Positions 11,016-22,267 of a stretch of 64,000 nt of DNA are shown here, in pieces. Numbering within the stretch: the first letter of the stretch is position 1; every line of letters begins with the position of its first letter. The translations under genes and the position numbers were made by a program. Under the pieces are notes generated by a model. The model made no database searches. It was not told where the DNA came from and saw only the letters and a list, made by a program, of their open reading frames with translations. The DNA is from Leptidea sinapis (lineage: Eukaryota; Arthropoda; Insecta; Lepidoptera; Pieridae). Location: contig NC_066267.1 of NCBI RefSeq assembly GCF_905404315.1, positions 4,602,501 to 4,666,500 on the forward strand, in the 5' to 3' direction.

Positions 11016-11166
11016 AATATCTAGAGTGATACGCATGCTGACACTGTTATATTATCAAATATACCTAATCTAATATCTAATAGTAATCAATATTACTTTC
11101 TATGATCCTCAATTCAAGTTCGGAGTAGTAGGAAATAAATTTTTATACAGTGAATGCTTAGATGAA

Positions 11167-11212
11167 GGATTGGTCTCCGCTACGCTCCAACTAGATACCG
11201 TACCACCTAAGA
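11167..11212. repeat. Half copy of the 9724-9871 MITE
   Basis: The left inverted end GGATTGGTCTCCGCTACGCT and the following CCAACTAGATACCGTACCAC and CTAAGAAC match 9722-9772. The right end is absent. Confidence 0.7.
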
Positions 11213-12120
11213 ACATTATCTTTTATATTACGGCAGTTTTTAAATTGTAGGTTGTATTGGCTATTTGTAAAGATGCTTGTGTGCGTGGCATCTTTACAAT
11301 TTTGTAACTTATATACGCTTCGTGTTATTTTACATTGAAATTAATAAAATACGAAATACTTACTGATGATACGATATCAAATCAAATCAAAACGTTTATT
11401 GAACTCATAACATTGGTTAACATTGGCTTTAGTTCAGTCATAAACTTAATTTCATAACAATAAATAAATAATGTGTAATCCCGGTGTCTTTCTTATTTCT
11501 TGTAGTATTATTTTTACAAAGTTTTACTACGCAACTCGGCGTTTTTAAAGTTTAACAGAACACGTGGCACGTGAACTTCACACATTGTTCGAGACTGGAT
11601 CGAATAGGTCCACTTGGGCGTAGTTTTATTCAATTACTTAATATTAAATAGCCTCATTGAGACAATATGTGTTTTGATTAATAAAATTATTTAAACTTTT
11701 ATCATTTATGTAAATTATGCTAATAATCATTAAAAATTAAAGTTAATGTGTTTTAGCGACAAAGTCCCTACACGATAACGACCGCGGGGAGACCTATGTT
11801 CGGCATTAATAAAGGTACAGTTCCATGAATTGGGACTTCTTTAATAGGAAATTTCCTCCTCTTCACTTTTAGGCTCTTTTCTCTAAGTTCCTTAAATATT
11901 AATAGTGAGCAGCAATTATTCATGTAATATTGTATACTCCAGTAAAATTTTATAAACTTCACTTTGAATCAAATGAGCTATGCTCATATTTTTAGGACCT
12001 TTATCAAGCATTAACATGTCTTTGAACTTGATGACTAGCATAATAGATATAATATTATAATATGTAAGAATATACTGGCCCTAAATACTTTTAAAATTAA
12101 AAATAAACAAAATATTACAT
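11213..12120. other. AT-rich stretch; possible LINE tail near 11379
   Basis: At 11379-11402 ATCAAATCAAATCAAAACGT looks like the inverted 3' tail of a LINE copy, since such tails often end in short TGAT-type repeats. A minus-strand open frame at 11768-11962 shows no domain. Nothing else was recognised. Confidence 0.35.
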
Positions 12121-12129
12121 TTTAATTTG

Positions 12130-13260
12130 GAATCTGTCATTTTTATATGTTGTTCATTGAGTTTTCTCATTTTGGCGCCAATACGTTGTGCAATATTTTG
12201 CAATATTAATATCGAGTGGGGTGATAAAGAGAACCGAATCGCTGTGATTGCATTACACAAAGTAGGTATGGAGATAAATGCAATTTTTAAAATTCTCCGC
12301 TTGGTATTATAAAAGTGTTTATGTAACGGGCTATTAACAGGCACAATGAGACCTCCTCTATTTGTAACAGAAAAAGATCTGGCCATCCGCGTAGTGTTCA
12401 TATAAAAAAGGTGGTCAAAGCAGTAAGGAAAAGAATTCGAAGAAATCCTGTCCGAAAGCAAAAGATTTTATCTCGGGAGATGAAGATAGCACCTAGAACC
12501 ATGTCGCGTATTTTAAAAGATAACTTAAGACGTACTGGTAATTTTTAATTAATAATTTAATCAAAATTATGGTGATAAAATTGAATCAGCAACTGAAGCG
12601 GTACACAATGGGAGGTCACAGAAAAATTTTGTTTACGGATGAGATTTTTTTTACAATTGAGTAACATTTTAACAAACAAAATGACCGTATTTATGCTCAA
12701 AGCTCTGAGGAGACTTCCCAATTTGTCTACAGAGTGTAACGTGGGCCCTATCCGACTTCAGAGATGGTTTGGTGGAGTTATTATCTATGAAGGAGTGACT
12801 GAACCATACTTTTATGAAAATGGTTTCAAAAAATTGGCACAAGTATATCAAGATACCATTCTTGAGAAGGTAGCTACGCCCATTAACAAAACCATGTTAA
12901 ATAACCAAGAATGGTCCTTCCAGCAAGACTCGGTGCCGGGTCATAAAGCTCAGTCTACGCAGTCTTGGTTGGTAACTAACGTTTCAGACTTCATCAGAGC
13001 TGAAGACTGGTCGTTGTCTAGTCCCGATCTTAATCCGCTGTATTATGATTTATGGTCAGTTTTAGAGAGTACGGCTGGCTCTAAGCGCCATGATAATTTG
13101 GAGTCCCTAAAACAATCCGTACGATTGGCAGTGAATAATTTTCCCATGGAACTCTTTCCAACTACGTGCTTCCATTGAAAACTGGCCTTAACGTTTAAAG
13201 TACTGCATTGCAGCCAATGGAGACCATTTCGAATAAGCTTCTTATATTTTAAATTGTTTT
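12130..13260 (+). mobile_element. maT-type (DD37D) Tc1/mariner element
   Basis: The N-terminal helix-turn-helix region reads RIAVIALHKVGMEINAIFKI near 12230-12290. After decay, GHRKILFTDE at 12610-12640 carries the first catalytic Asp. An open segment at 12639-13178 carries QQDSVPGHKA with the second Asp and SSPDLNPLYYDLWSVLE at the third position. Between the second Asp and the third site are 37 residues, the DD37D spacing of the maT family known from housefly and silkworm. The third Asp itself is replaced by Tyr, so even this open stretch could not be active. Terminal repeats were not resolved; limits are approximate. Confidence 0.82.
12639..13178 (+). pseudogene. maT transposase, catalytic C-terminal open segment
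   Basis: The 179-residue segment covers the RNase H-like catalytic core after the first Asp. It includes PIRLQRWFGGVIIYEGVTEP, the second-Asp motif QQDS and the third-site motif SPDLNPLYYDLW, where relatives have D in place of the first Y. The start Met is not genuine. The end deviates from relatives after NNFPMEL because of a frameshift. Confidence 0.78.
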
Positions 13261-14529
13261 ATATTTATGTATTAAACTAACACATTGTAAGAGTTTTTTA
13301 CTGTTTATTGCAATTATTAATTAATTTTAAAAATAAAATATTTTCTTTGTTTCATTATAGATTTACAAGAGGACAATATCAAAATAGTATTGGATTAATG
13401 TGAAATCATTTTTATAATTTCAAAAATTTGAGCTGCAATATTCTGTTTCTCACTGACAATAATTGTTCCACACAATTCTCTACGCGAATTGAAAAACTAG
13501 ATTTTCAAATATGAAACTCATTTCAACACTCGGACTATGAATGAGCTGTTAGGAATTAAAACAAGAAGTTTCTAAAGTAGTTTATGACTTTGGGTTCCGT
13601 AGATAAAAGTAAAAGAAATAATTTACTGAATTGCACAATATATTTTTGTTAGTTTAGCTATTCAGGCGAGGCCTTTTGAATATACAGGTTTGTCGAAGGA
13701 TTGTGGAATATTCGCTGGTTTGTTGTGGAAAAGAAGTGTCTATAAAAGTGTGAATATAAATAATAAGTCAACTTTCATCACTATTTTTGTTCCTGTTATA
13801 CATAAAAGTTTAAATAATGTATCTATAAATGTTTACCTTCAATTCATATAGTTTACAAGTATACAAAATATAAGTTAATCAAAGTTTATTAGTTTGTTTA
13901 TAATATTTTTTTTATTAACTTAGAAAATTTAATTTTTTTCCGTAATTGTCACGTCTCTACAGACAGACAACATACTGTTTGATATAGATGACACGCAAAT
14001 ATTCCTAGGCATGTATTTTAAATATCAATATAATTGCCAGCCCCAATTTTATCTGGGTTAAATATGATTGTTTAAATATAAGAGTTAAAGATAAAATATC
14101 GAATTGAAAGCATAAAACGCCGCACCCACAAATGCCGCACAAAGAAATAGTCTAGGAAACTGAAATTTTCTGCACTGAATCCTGAACCCTAAAAGTTTTG
14201 CGCTTTATTTCTCATACCAAGACACGTTTCCACAAAGAGCTCGTGTAAAACGGACGTGTACACAATGAATGCAACTTTCCGCACCGAATTTTAAAACGAA
14301 ACTGAGAGTTAGTAGTTGCTGCATACAAACTACGACATGTCCGTTTTGGTTAAAGTACTGCTAATATTTTTAATATTGGCTCTTAACGTAATTGAAGTAA
14401 TGTTGAATATTTCAAAATTTACTTGAAACGGAAGAATGACCCAAGAACATGAAATGAAAATAATATTTCAAAGGTTTTTGCTCATAATTGTGATTTCATA
14501 GTTATAACACTAGAAATAAGGGATTGCTT
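13261..14529. other. AT-rich stretch without recognised feature
   Basis: No open frame above background, no inverted repeat and no match to other parts of the window was found over these 1.27 kb. It could be ordinary intergenic DNA. Confidence 0.45.
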
Positions 14530-14710
14530 GTAACTAATTCTAGTAGGATTCATAAGATACATAATAGCTTTAAGGGTAAATGTATTCAATTTTATAATAA
14601 AGTCCCAGCCACTGTTCAGGCATTATCTATATATAAATTTAAATGTTTTATTAAAAATGTCTCCGTCGTAAATCCTATTACTCCACTGCTGAATTTCTAA
14701 ATGATTGAAC
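14530..14710 (+). mobile_element. LINE C-terminal scrap
   Basis: The plus strand reads HNSFKGKCIQFYNKVPATVQ then ALSIYKFKCFIKN. This matches the C-terminal pattern of Jockey/CR1-type LINEs, where FYNKIP is followed by a block of Lys and Phe (compare CFYNMIPENVQNKCVTKFK at the LINE-B end). No other part of the element is present. Confidence 0.6.
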
Positions 14711-15450
14711 TGTCTGGGACTAGATTATGATAATTTTAAAGCAGTGGCTTATTAATAATATTTAACTTATGATATAAGTATCATGAGATGTATATTTGTA
14801 TGTGACATACTACTTGCTTCATGACTATAACAAGCCTAATAGCCTTTGGGTTCCGGGAAACCCTGATCGCGGGGTATGCCTCAGATTTTAGCGTTCGCGC
14901 AGCGTTCTGTCAATACGTATTATTTCACGTGTAATAATAATAGATTGCTTAAAATTAGGATGATTTCAGTGAATGTATTTGAAAGCTATTGAAACAAGCT
15001 ATAAGACCATGCAAAAAACATCTTATAAACAAAATAAGGGACAGAACTTGGTGAGGGTATAGTGTGCCGTACGGCACTCTCAGTTTTTATGTATCTGAAA
15101 AATCTAGTGCCCTGGGGCACTGCCGATTTCGGAAGGCTAGGAAGGGGAAATAAATCAGACTTGAATTTTATGTGTTCTCTGTACTTTACTATTCTGTTCG
15201 CTTGATTTTATTATTTTAACAGTCTATTTATTTATTCGTAAACAAATACCGATTCATCTTTAAACATAAAATAGACAGCAAAATAGAAATAAGGACACTG
15301 GATGTCTTCGTAAACAGTTTCACTGAGTACACTTAATATTTAAACTAACACTAAAATTACACCTAGTATCAAACAACCAGACATTGTTACAATATAGAAA
15401 ATATTTGGTGATTTCCAAGATACTCTGTGGTAAGATTTGTTTTATTCTGA
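14711..15450. other. Unassigned stretch with small hairpins
   Basis: A GC-richer patch at about 14850-14915 and short inverted words near 15065-15125 (GTGCCGTACGGCAC and GTGCCCTGGGGCAC) stand out. Neither matches another part of the window and no gene is visible. Confidence 0.35.
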
Positions 15451-15490
15451 ACTAGCTGCCCAGGCAGACTTCGTTCTGTAAAAAAATAAT
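15451..15490 (-). mobile_element. Helitron-like 3' end, candidate
   Basis: ACTAGCTGCCCAGGCAGACT read inverted gives a GC hairpin followed by CTAGT, the pattern of Helitron 3' ends in Lepidoptera. Only this end is visible, so the call rests on pattern memory. Confidence 0.35.
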
Positions 15491-16489
15491 AGTAAAAATT
15501 AAATAAATATAACGTAGATATTTCCTAGTGAACCCGTTATTTATGTATCAAGATGCATTTTAAACCCATAATACCTATCTCTGAAAATATTCATTTAAAT
15601 TACATGCCATATTGATCTATATTAGATGCACAATGTAATTAAGGTAAGGATTAATGCGGTAATGCTTAAAACCGCTTCGTAAATAAGCCATTACTTATCG
15701 TAAAAAGTAAAGGATAAATATTTAAAAAATTGGATATTGTTGGTTATCTCTAACTTGACTTTTTTCTTGAACTTTTTGATGCTATAATGTTCAGTCAGCG
15801 TTTCCAATGTAAGCGCAAAAATATGTTAATTGTTAAAATACGGTAAAAATAATATTCAAATAGCTTGCCGATACAATTCACAAGGTACTAAATTTTACAG
15901 AAATTACACACAAATACACTCTAGTAAAATGTCTTTTTCAAATTTGTGCAAACTATTCATAATATAAAGCTAAAATAGTAACTCAGTAACTTTGTTTAAC
16001 GATTGTTGAGCTAAAGATAAGGCACTCGCGTAAACTAAAAACCGTGAAATAGTGAAACATCGTGAGTTAAGTCTGAATGAGTCGCGGATGTTGTGAGCGG
16101 ACGCAGTATTTTCAACTAACAATACTACGAACTACACCGAACTTTCGTTGTTACATATAACGCCTTAGAGGTTAGTTTTACTTGCAAAATATAAGATCGA
16201 CTAAGGCTCCTCAAGAAAGCTTATTCATGTAACACATATCGTAATTCCGCCTAGATAAAGATCATCCCTTAGCAACCATCTATTCAATGTATGAAAATGC
16301 GTATTTAAAAATATAATAAAGAAATACGATTTCAAAATGACCTCATATTTTAATTCAATCAAGCTTTATTTAGTTAAGCACCGCTGTGTTCGTTTCTGTG
16401 TTTATTATTTTCTACGACTATCAATCACTTTGCTAATAGCTCATAAAATTTTAACCGATATCAAGCCACATATATTATAATAGCAGTCT
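15491..16489. other. AT-rich stretch without recognised feature
   Basis: About 1 kb with only short open frames. No repeats shared within the window were found. Confidence 0.4.
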
Positions 16490-17290
16490 TCCAGAGAAGC
16501 ATAGAAATATTGTGGACTTCATCAGCAATGTTCTTTACATGCTTGTACAGCTTCCATTAAGGTCATGATTATGATTGGTAAAGCGGCTTTAGTATATATA
16601 GATCAGGGTAGCCCTGTTTCACTGCCACCAATGTGATCTATTGTGATACCCACTGTTAGTGTTACGTCACTGCCAAGATTGAATCTATTCGTAAATATGA
16701 TTATATCTGTTATAGTGAGACGACGTACCTCAAGTAATTGAAGAATTAGTCTTCTCAATGATATTCTACGTTTAAGCATTAAGGGACCACATTCAGAGAG
16801 GATGTGAAACGGGCTTCCATCTGCACTGTTACAGAATCTACACGCCCTGCAATCTCTGAGGCCTTGATATAAGAGAATTTTTTGTCTACAGTGCTCAGTC
16901 AGGTCACTCCTGGTTAGGATGCGGAAGTTTTTTGTGAAGTTGTTCGGAGGCAGTATTTTTTGAGTGGGTGGTAGTTTTAGACGTTCAATAAGTGATTTTG
17001 AATCCTTGATTTTAAATAAAATTCTTTGTATTTGAATTTTCTACTATGCCGTACTGCCAGATGCATACTTATTTTTAAAGGCTTGGATTAGGGTTTTAGA
17101 ATGGGTTAAGCCCGGAGTGTTGTTCCAGCGTTTAGTATAACTCTTGTGAGCATCATGCTCACATGTTTCAATGGTTGATTTAAAAAGCCTCCTTGGGACA
17201 ACAAGGTAGGGTTCAGGGCCAAATTGAGTGCTTTTGGCATCAATCCCTGCATGTCCCACTAGCATAAAACCACTAGAAAAAAACAATTTA
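16490..17290 (-). mobile_element. LINE-F 3' end: RNase H and zinc-finger region
   Basis: The open frame at 17286-17044 starts with FMLVGHAGIDAKS, the last motif of a LINE RNase H domain (relatives read GHxGIxGNExAD), then FGPEPYLVVPRRLFKS and RWNNTPGLTHSKTLI. After a stop and frameshift the strand reads KNFRILTRSDLTEHC and CRFCNSADGSPFHILSEC, a C-x2-C-x8-H-x4-C knuckle. This order (RNase H, then CCHC) fits non-LTR elements of the I/Loa-like groups. The reverse transcriptase is missing, so it is a short 5'-truncated copy. Confidence 0.75.
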
Positions 17291-17765
17291 TATAAGTATA
17301 GTTGTTGAGTTCCGGTATTATTTCTTGCTCTTTGGCAAAAGTCTCTTTAAGAGCGTGTCACCATACTGTCTCTCGCCTTACTTCTAAAGTTCCAGCCATA
17401 CCAAATATCTTTCCGCCCTTCATCTACTGAAGGATAATTTATAATTTCGTATAATATATATTCGTCAAAAGTATATTACTTAACATAGTATACAATATTA
17501 TGATAACAACGAGTATAGATTTGTATACCCCCTAGATTTGTTATTACTCCTATTGTATTAAATAAAATTTGTGTGATCAGATATTCAAGTGAGCTTTTAC
17601 TTTTTAACGTTAACGTTCCTGTCATTGTTATAAAGATCGTTAAGTCCGTAACAACATTAACATAAATGAGGCGGCTATGAAATTGCGATATAGTTTATTT
17701 TCTTTGCATTACATAACTGCCACATAGGCTATATATAGCATAGGTATTGTTAAGTGTAATGTGTT
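17291..17765. other. AT-rich stretch without recognised feature
   Basis: No gene or repeat was recognised. Confidence 0.35.
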
Positions 17766-18140
17766 TTTCTAGGGTTCCATAACCGAAGGATAATCAACGG
17801 GACCCAAGCCCCCTGAAAACATGCTCTGCAATGGTCACGAAAGGTTGGGTTAAATAAATAAATTATGAAAAATGTAACTTTTACATAAATAACTTATCTA
17901 ATAACGTATGAAAATACTCCGTAAATTTTGATTCCCTTGACAGTGTCGGAATATACGTTTTTTGCGGCATTTTATTACATTAACTTAGAGGTTTCATTTT
18001 TTTTACAACATCAACAGACTAGTAGATCTTGGTAGGTATATCGTTTAATCTCCACTCTATATCTCCACGCGTTCTGACAGGCAAAAAAGTCCCATAATGA
18101 TTCCGTTCTTCCATTTGAGGTAAGGAACCCAAAAAAAATG
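17766..18140. repeat. Dispersed repeat fragments of the GGGTTCC type
   Basis: At 17770-17815 the plus strand has AGGGTTCCATAACCGAAGGA. At 18060-18135 the minus strand reads GGTTCCTTACCTCAAATGGA then ACGGAATCATTATGGGAC. Both resemble the start of a repeat common in Lepidoptera. The two pieces face each other and are separated by AT-rich DNA. The class of element is uncertain. Confidence 0.4.
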
Positions 18141-19504
18141 TTTCTGTTATAAAAGTATTTTAAAATACAGTGTTCCATCTTGTAGATACGATGCTACGGA
18201 AACGGTTTACTTTCTTGGAAATTTCGTACATTTTCACGTTTCAAGATCTTGAAACTATGTATTGTATACATCGTACAACAAAAGACTTACTCACTCGACG
18301 TACCGAGGTGCATACATAACAAGTTGTTTCTAGTTTACTGTACGTGTCTCATACATTAATAGGCAATCAAATACTAAGCCACAAAGCTTTCCTCGCTTCA
18401 GGAGATGTCAGGATTATAATCCCTATATTGTTGTCAACATAATAGAACAAAGTATCTTACGTTGAAGTATGAAGGTATATATTTATATAAAAATATTTAA
18501 ACGCGACAGTTTCTGATACGATGGCGTTATAATACTGGGACGATCCATATAAGCTCGCGTCTAACAATGGGGGCTTTAGGCTTTCTTAGTTGGGTGTGAA
18601 CAAAACTTAATGAAATAATATTATGTTAATTATCACCAGAAGAATGTTAGCGTTACTTATTTCAAAAATAAAAAACATAATACTATACTACTTTGACTTG
18701 CTCATAAAGTGAGCCTTATTACATCGTTCTTAGGGCTATAAACCGAACTATAGCACACACATGCATAATAATATTTAACACTAGTGCATAATAGAATTAT
18801 ACCTACAAGTTAAGTTACTACCTAACTCCAAATTATTTGAGAGTAGCACAGCATTTTCAGTTTAACCCGGTAATACTGAATTTTTTGTAACATAGAGGTT
18901 TTATGCCATTGAAAATTCATTTACATTTTTAGAATAAGTAGATGTGTTCCAAAATAAGGCGAAGTAGCATTTATTGTTATCAAATCATTTATAATTCACA
19001 ATAATTTAATAATTTGCTGTAAAAATATGCATTTTATCACTTAAATTATAATTTTGAAGTAGCTATCTATATGTAATCACCTTACATTTGGCGCGTGCAA
19101 AAAAAACTTGCGCGCCATAGTTTTCATATTTTGTTAGTATCGTATTTGTTTCTGTGTGGTAAATAAATGTTTGCATTTTCCTCACAAGTGTGTTGAAAAG
19201 TGTGTATGAAACTCATGACAATCTTGCTCACTAGACACTAGGCCTATTTACGCTGTAACCCACGGCCTCGTGTATAATGAGCAACTTACTCACTTGTATC
19301 ATAATATACTATTCTCGTCTTTTGTGTACATTTGTAAAGTATAATGTTTTATATGAGTAAATTTTTATTGCTATTAGAACTGATGATTTATTAGAATAAT
19401 ATTGCACTCATACGGTAAATAATGAATTGTTGCAGCAACGTAGAACATGAGAGCCTTGAATTCTCAATGACGTCTACGTACACTAATAACATAATCCAAG
19501 TTAT
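18141..19504. other. AT-rich stretch without recognised feature
   Basis: About 1.36 kb without a credible open frame, splice pattern, inverted repeat or internal match. Confidence 0.45.
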
Positions 19505-19735
19505 ATAACAGTAGCGTTACCAGCGGTCTCCTTGAAATTGATACCTACATCTGAGCAGAGCGTTAGGGTTGGTACATATAAAAGGATTGACGACGGGGAC
19601 GGCGCGGTCCTATGGTCCTCGGTACGAGCTAATTTCACTCGGACAGCGACCATTCTCGGCGTACGGCGTGGCACCCAATAGTTTTGTCTTCCCAAGATTG
19701 CTTAGCGGTCGTGTAAATTGTGTGTATGTGTGAGT
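19505..19735. repeat. Dispersed repeat, long form
   Basis: The segment pairs with 53510-53685. Shared words include GGCGTACGGCGTGGCA-like sequence, TCGGACAGCGACCA and CCCAAGATTGC. This copy has about 75 extra bases in the middle (about 19560-19630). The minus-strand open frame of 64 residues has no recognised domain, and the element class is unknown. Confidence 0.65.
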
Positions 19736-19830
19736 GATGTTAAGTAAAGTAAAGTGTTAAAAAAACACAACACTTCGACTTTAAAAAAAAACACATTTTT
19801 AAGACAGAAACTTTATTTAATTTTCACATG

Positions 19831-20983
19831 ATAAATAATTATAATTTAAACTCAACTTGAACAGGGATTTGACCCCTGCACGCCGCGCGTATTCGTTGTA
19901 CTTCTCTCAAGTCAAGCCCGTAGATCTAACCCTTCTGTAGGTTAGGTGGTATGTCGACCATTAAGAGAGAAGATCCAGAATAAAGGCCATTATATAGCCA
20001 TCATACTACTGACTCCGATTAGCCAGAGGTGTTAAGGCGACACTAAATGCCAGCGACCTTGAGCGATATGAGTTCACAGCTGCCGGCCCGCCATCTATGT
20101 AACAAAGCCAATATATTCAAAATTCTTGCGTGGAAAACAGTTTATATGCTTAAAATCCTCGTTATTCACTAATAATCTGAATAAATGAACCTACACAAAA
20201 AAGTACAAGCTATAAGAATAACTTTTCTGAAAGAAGTACGAAAAAAATGCGTCACGCCATGCCAAAAAACTTGTTTAACTTCAAAGAAAAGTGGTAGTTC
20301 AAAAAGGCTCGGCAGTGTTAACTATAACCAACAGCAAGCATTAGCAACCTACAAATAAGACTTAAGGATATGTGTAACAGGATTAAGGAGTGTTCATAGC
20401 TCAAAATGCTATACTTTTACCACAAAACTTGTCTAAAAACACCATGTTTGCGAGTTTTCTGCTTACTCTTCGCCTTAATTGAACCAACTTTCTATAAACG
20501 TGTTTTCAAAGACTCATTAGTTGTTTGATTGTTAATAGCAATAAAAAAACATGTTCATTTTCAAATTGTGTATTTAACTTCATAAAAATAAATTTAATAT
20601 ATTAATCAAATATCACTTTATGTCTTAAATATTTGAATATGGTAAAATGAATTCTTATATATTTGAAAATGGTCAAATGAATTAACAACAATAATTGGGA
20701 CATCGCATACAAGATTAAAAGATTCAAGATTGAGAGTTGAACAAACCAAACAAGATTTTATATCGATACGTTACTCGAACGGTTGACTCAGTTGGTTGAA
20801 GCACCGGCACGGACCGCCGGAGATCGTGCGCTCGAGTTCCGCATCGTTCATATAATTTTGTTCTTTATTTGTGTAGATACAAGATTAAAAAAAAGGATTA
20901 ATTTTATGTTTTTTTGTTTTTATGAGATAAAGTTTGCTAGTTAGCTTCCATTTTAAGCATTTCACGCACACAACACAAAGTGT
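19831..20983. repeat. 1.2-kb tandem repeat, copy A
   Basis: Copy A shares three blocks in order with copy B at 20984-22238: 19831-20040 with CAGGGATTTGACCCCTGCAC, 20500-20610 with AATAAAAAAACATG, and 20610-20980 with the tRNA-like module. Between the first two blocks copy A has about 455 bases (about 20040-20490) that copy B lacks. Similarity in the shared blocks is roughly 90 per cent by eye. Confidence 0.8.
20776..20850 (+). repeat. tRNA-like module in copy A
   Basis: The module folds as a cloverleaf by eye: a 7-bp acceptor pair (GAACGGT with ATCGTTC, one G-T), a D arm, a perfect 5-bp anticodon stem CCGGC/GCCGG with loop ACGGACC, and a weak T arm. Position 33 of the loop is C instead of the U found in working tRNAs. 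It sits inside a duplicated repeat, so a tRNA-derived SINE head or pseudogene is likelier than a gene. Confidence 0.6.
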
Positions 20984-21336
20984 TAAATAAATAAATTATA
21001 ATTTAAACTCAACTTCAACAGGGATTTGACCCCTGCACCCCGCGCATTATTGTTGTACTTCTCTCAAGCTAAGCCGGCAGACCTAACCCTTCTGTAGGTT
21101 AGGTGGTATGGCGATCATTGAGAGAGAAGATCCAGAATAACGGAAACACGCCATTATATATCCATCATACTACTGACTCTGATTAGCCGGAGGTGTTAAT
21201 TAACCAACTTTCAATGTACGTGTAAAGACTCATTAATTCTTTGATCGTCAACAGCAATAAAAAAACATGCTAATTTTCAAATTGTGTATTTAACTTCTTA
21301 CAAATAAATTCAATATATTAAACAAATATCCATATT

Positions 21337-21530
21337 AAATTATTAAAACTTTCGTGAGACGTTGTTACGTTATTTACTTATAAGGCTTCAATTACGATTT
21401 ATGCTTATATATATCGTCTCCTAAGACGTTATCGCGAACCCTGATGAAGGACCTGTGAATGGTCCGAAACTAGTCTGTATCAATACCGATGAAACATTAA
21501 AGAAATATAAGGAAATAAAATATCCATATT
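21337..21530 (+). mobile_element. Short retroelement-like insertion with hammerhead-like core
   Basis: The insertion is flanked by identical 13-base copies AAATATCCATATT at 21324-21336 and 21518-21530. Copy A of the host repeat lacks it. Its 3' end is A-rich (GAAATATAAGGAAATAAA). At 21441-21470 it carries CTGATGA, a perfect 5-bp stem GGACC/GGTCC, and GAAAC, the conserved core and stem II of a hammerhead ribozyme. Such motifs are known in Penelope-like elements and in retrozymes. Stems I and III and a clear cleavage triplet were not found, so the core may be degraded or need an adjoining copy. Confidence 0.6.
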
Positions 21531-21973
21531 GGTTGATAAGACCTTCACAGAAATAATTAAAATATCCTAATAGCTAGCCTTACCTAGAACATCTGGTAAC
21601 CTCGCTACAAAAGTAACAACTTATTTATATGTAAATAGATTAATGTTCAATGCGGGAGGTAGATAATGAAGCTGTCAATCACCTTTTATAGTCTTGTCTA
21701 CACAAAATATGAAGCCGTTCTGTTTAAATTATCTATTATCTATTTGAAATGTTGAAAAACAGAGACAAAACAATGTCCTCGGCAAATGATGTAAATTGTG
21801 ATTTGCCGTTTCACTTTATGTCTTACATATTTGAATATGGTAAAATGAATTCTTATATATTTGAAAATGGTGGAATAAATTAACAACAAAAATTGGGACA
21901 TCGCATACAAGATTAAAAGATTTCAAGATTGAGAGTTGAACAAAGCAAACAAGATTTTATAATGATACGTTAC

Positions 21974-22049
21974 TCGAACAGTTGGCTCAGTTGGTTAGAG
22001 CACCGGCACGGAACGCCGGAGTTCGTGGGTTTGAGTCCCGCATCGTTCA
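21974..22049 (+). repeat. tRNA-like module in copy B
   Basis: The module folds better than in copy A: D stem GCTC/GAGC, anticodon stem CCGGC/GCCGG with loop ACGGAAC, T stem GTGGG/CCCGC (one wobble), and acceptor GAACAGT against ATCGTTC with one mismatch. The A box TGGCTCAGTTGG and B box GGTTTGAGTCC are near consensus for RNA polymerase III. The anticodon loop lacks U33. It is read as a tRNA-derived repeat, although a tRNA gene is not fully excluded. Confidence 0.6.
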
Positions 22050-22267
22050 TAAAATTTGTTTTCCAAATTTTATTTGTGTAGATTATTTGTTTTTATGAAA
22101 TAAAGTTTGTTAGTTAGATCTTACATCATTTATATGTCTAGAGAGAGACTGTGACACCTGTGAAGAGTTTGAAAAAAAATGAGATTGACATTAATTAACC
22201 TCCATTTTAAGCAAGCACGCAAACTTACACAAAGTGACATACATATCACGAATGAAAGACGTACGTA

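Larger units (their letters stand above)
20984..22238. repeat. 1.2-kb tandem repeat, copy B
   Basis: Copy B begins where copy A ends. It lacks the 455-base block of copy A but has gained about 480 bases at 21331-21810, including the 194-bp hammerhead-like insertion, and about 85 bases before its end at CCATTTTAAGCAAGCACG. The order of shared blocks is the same as in copy A. Confidence 0.8.

Noticed and set aside
12081..12461. 126-residue minus-strand gene
   Set aside because: It is the antisense of the maT transposase N-terminal region and shows no domain.
20776..22049. Two functional tRNA genes
   Set aside because: The anticodon loops lack U33, and both lie in matching positions of a duplicated repeat, so they are listed as tRNA-like modules.
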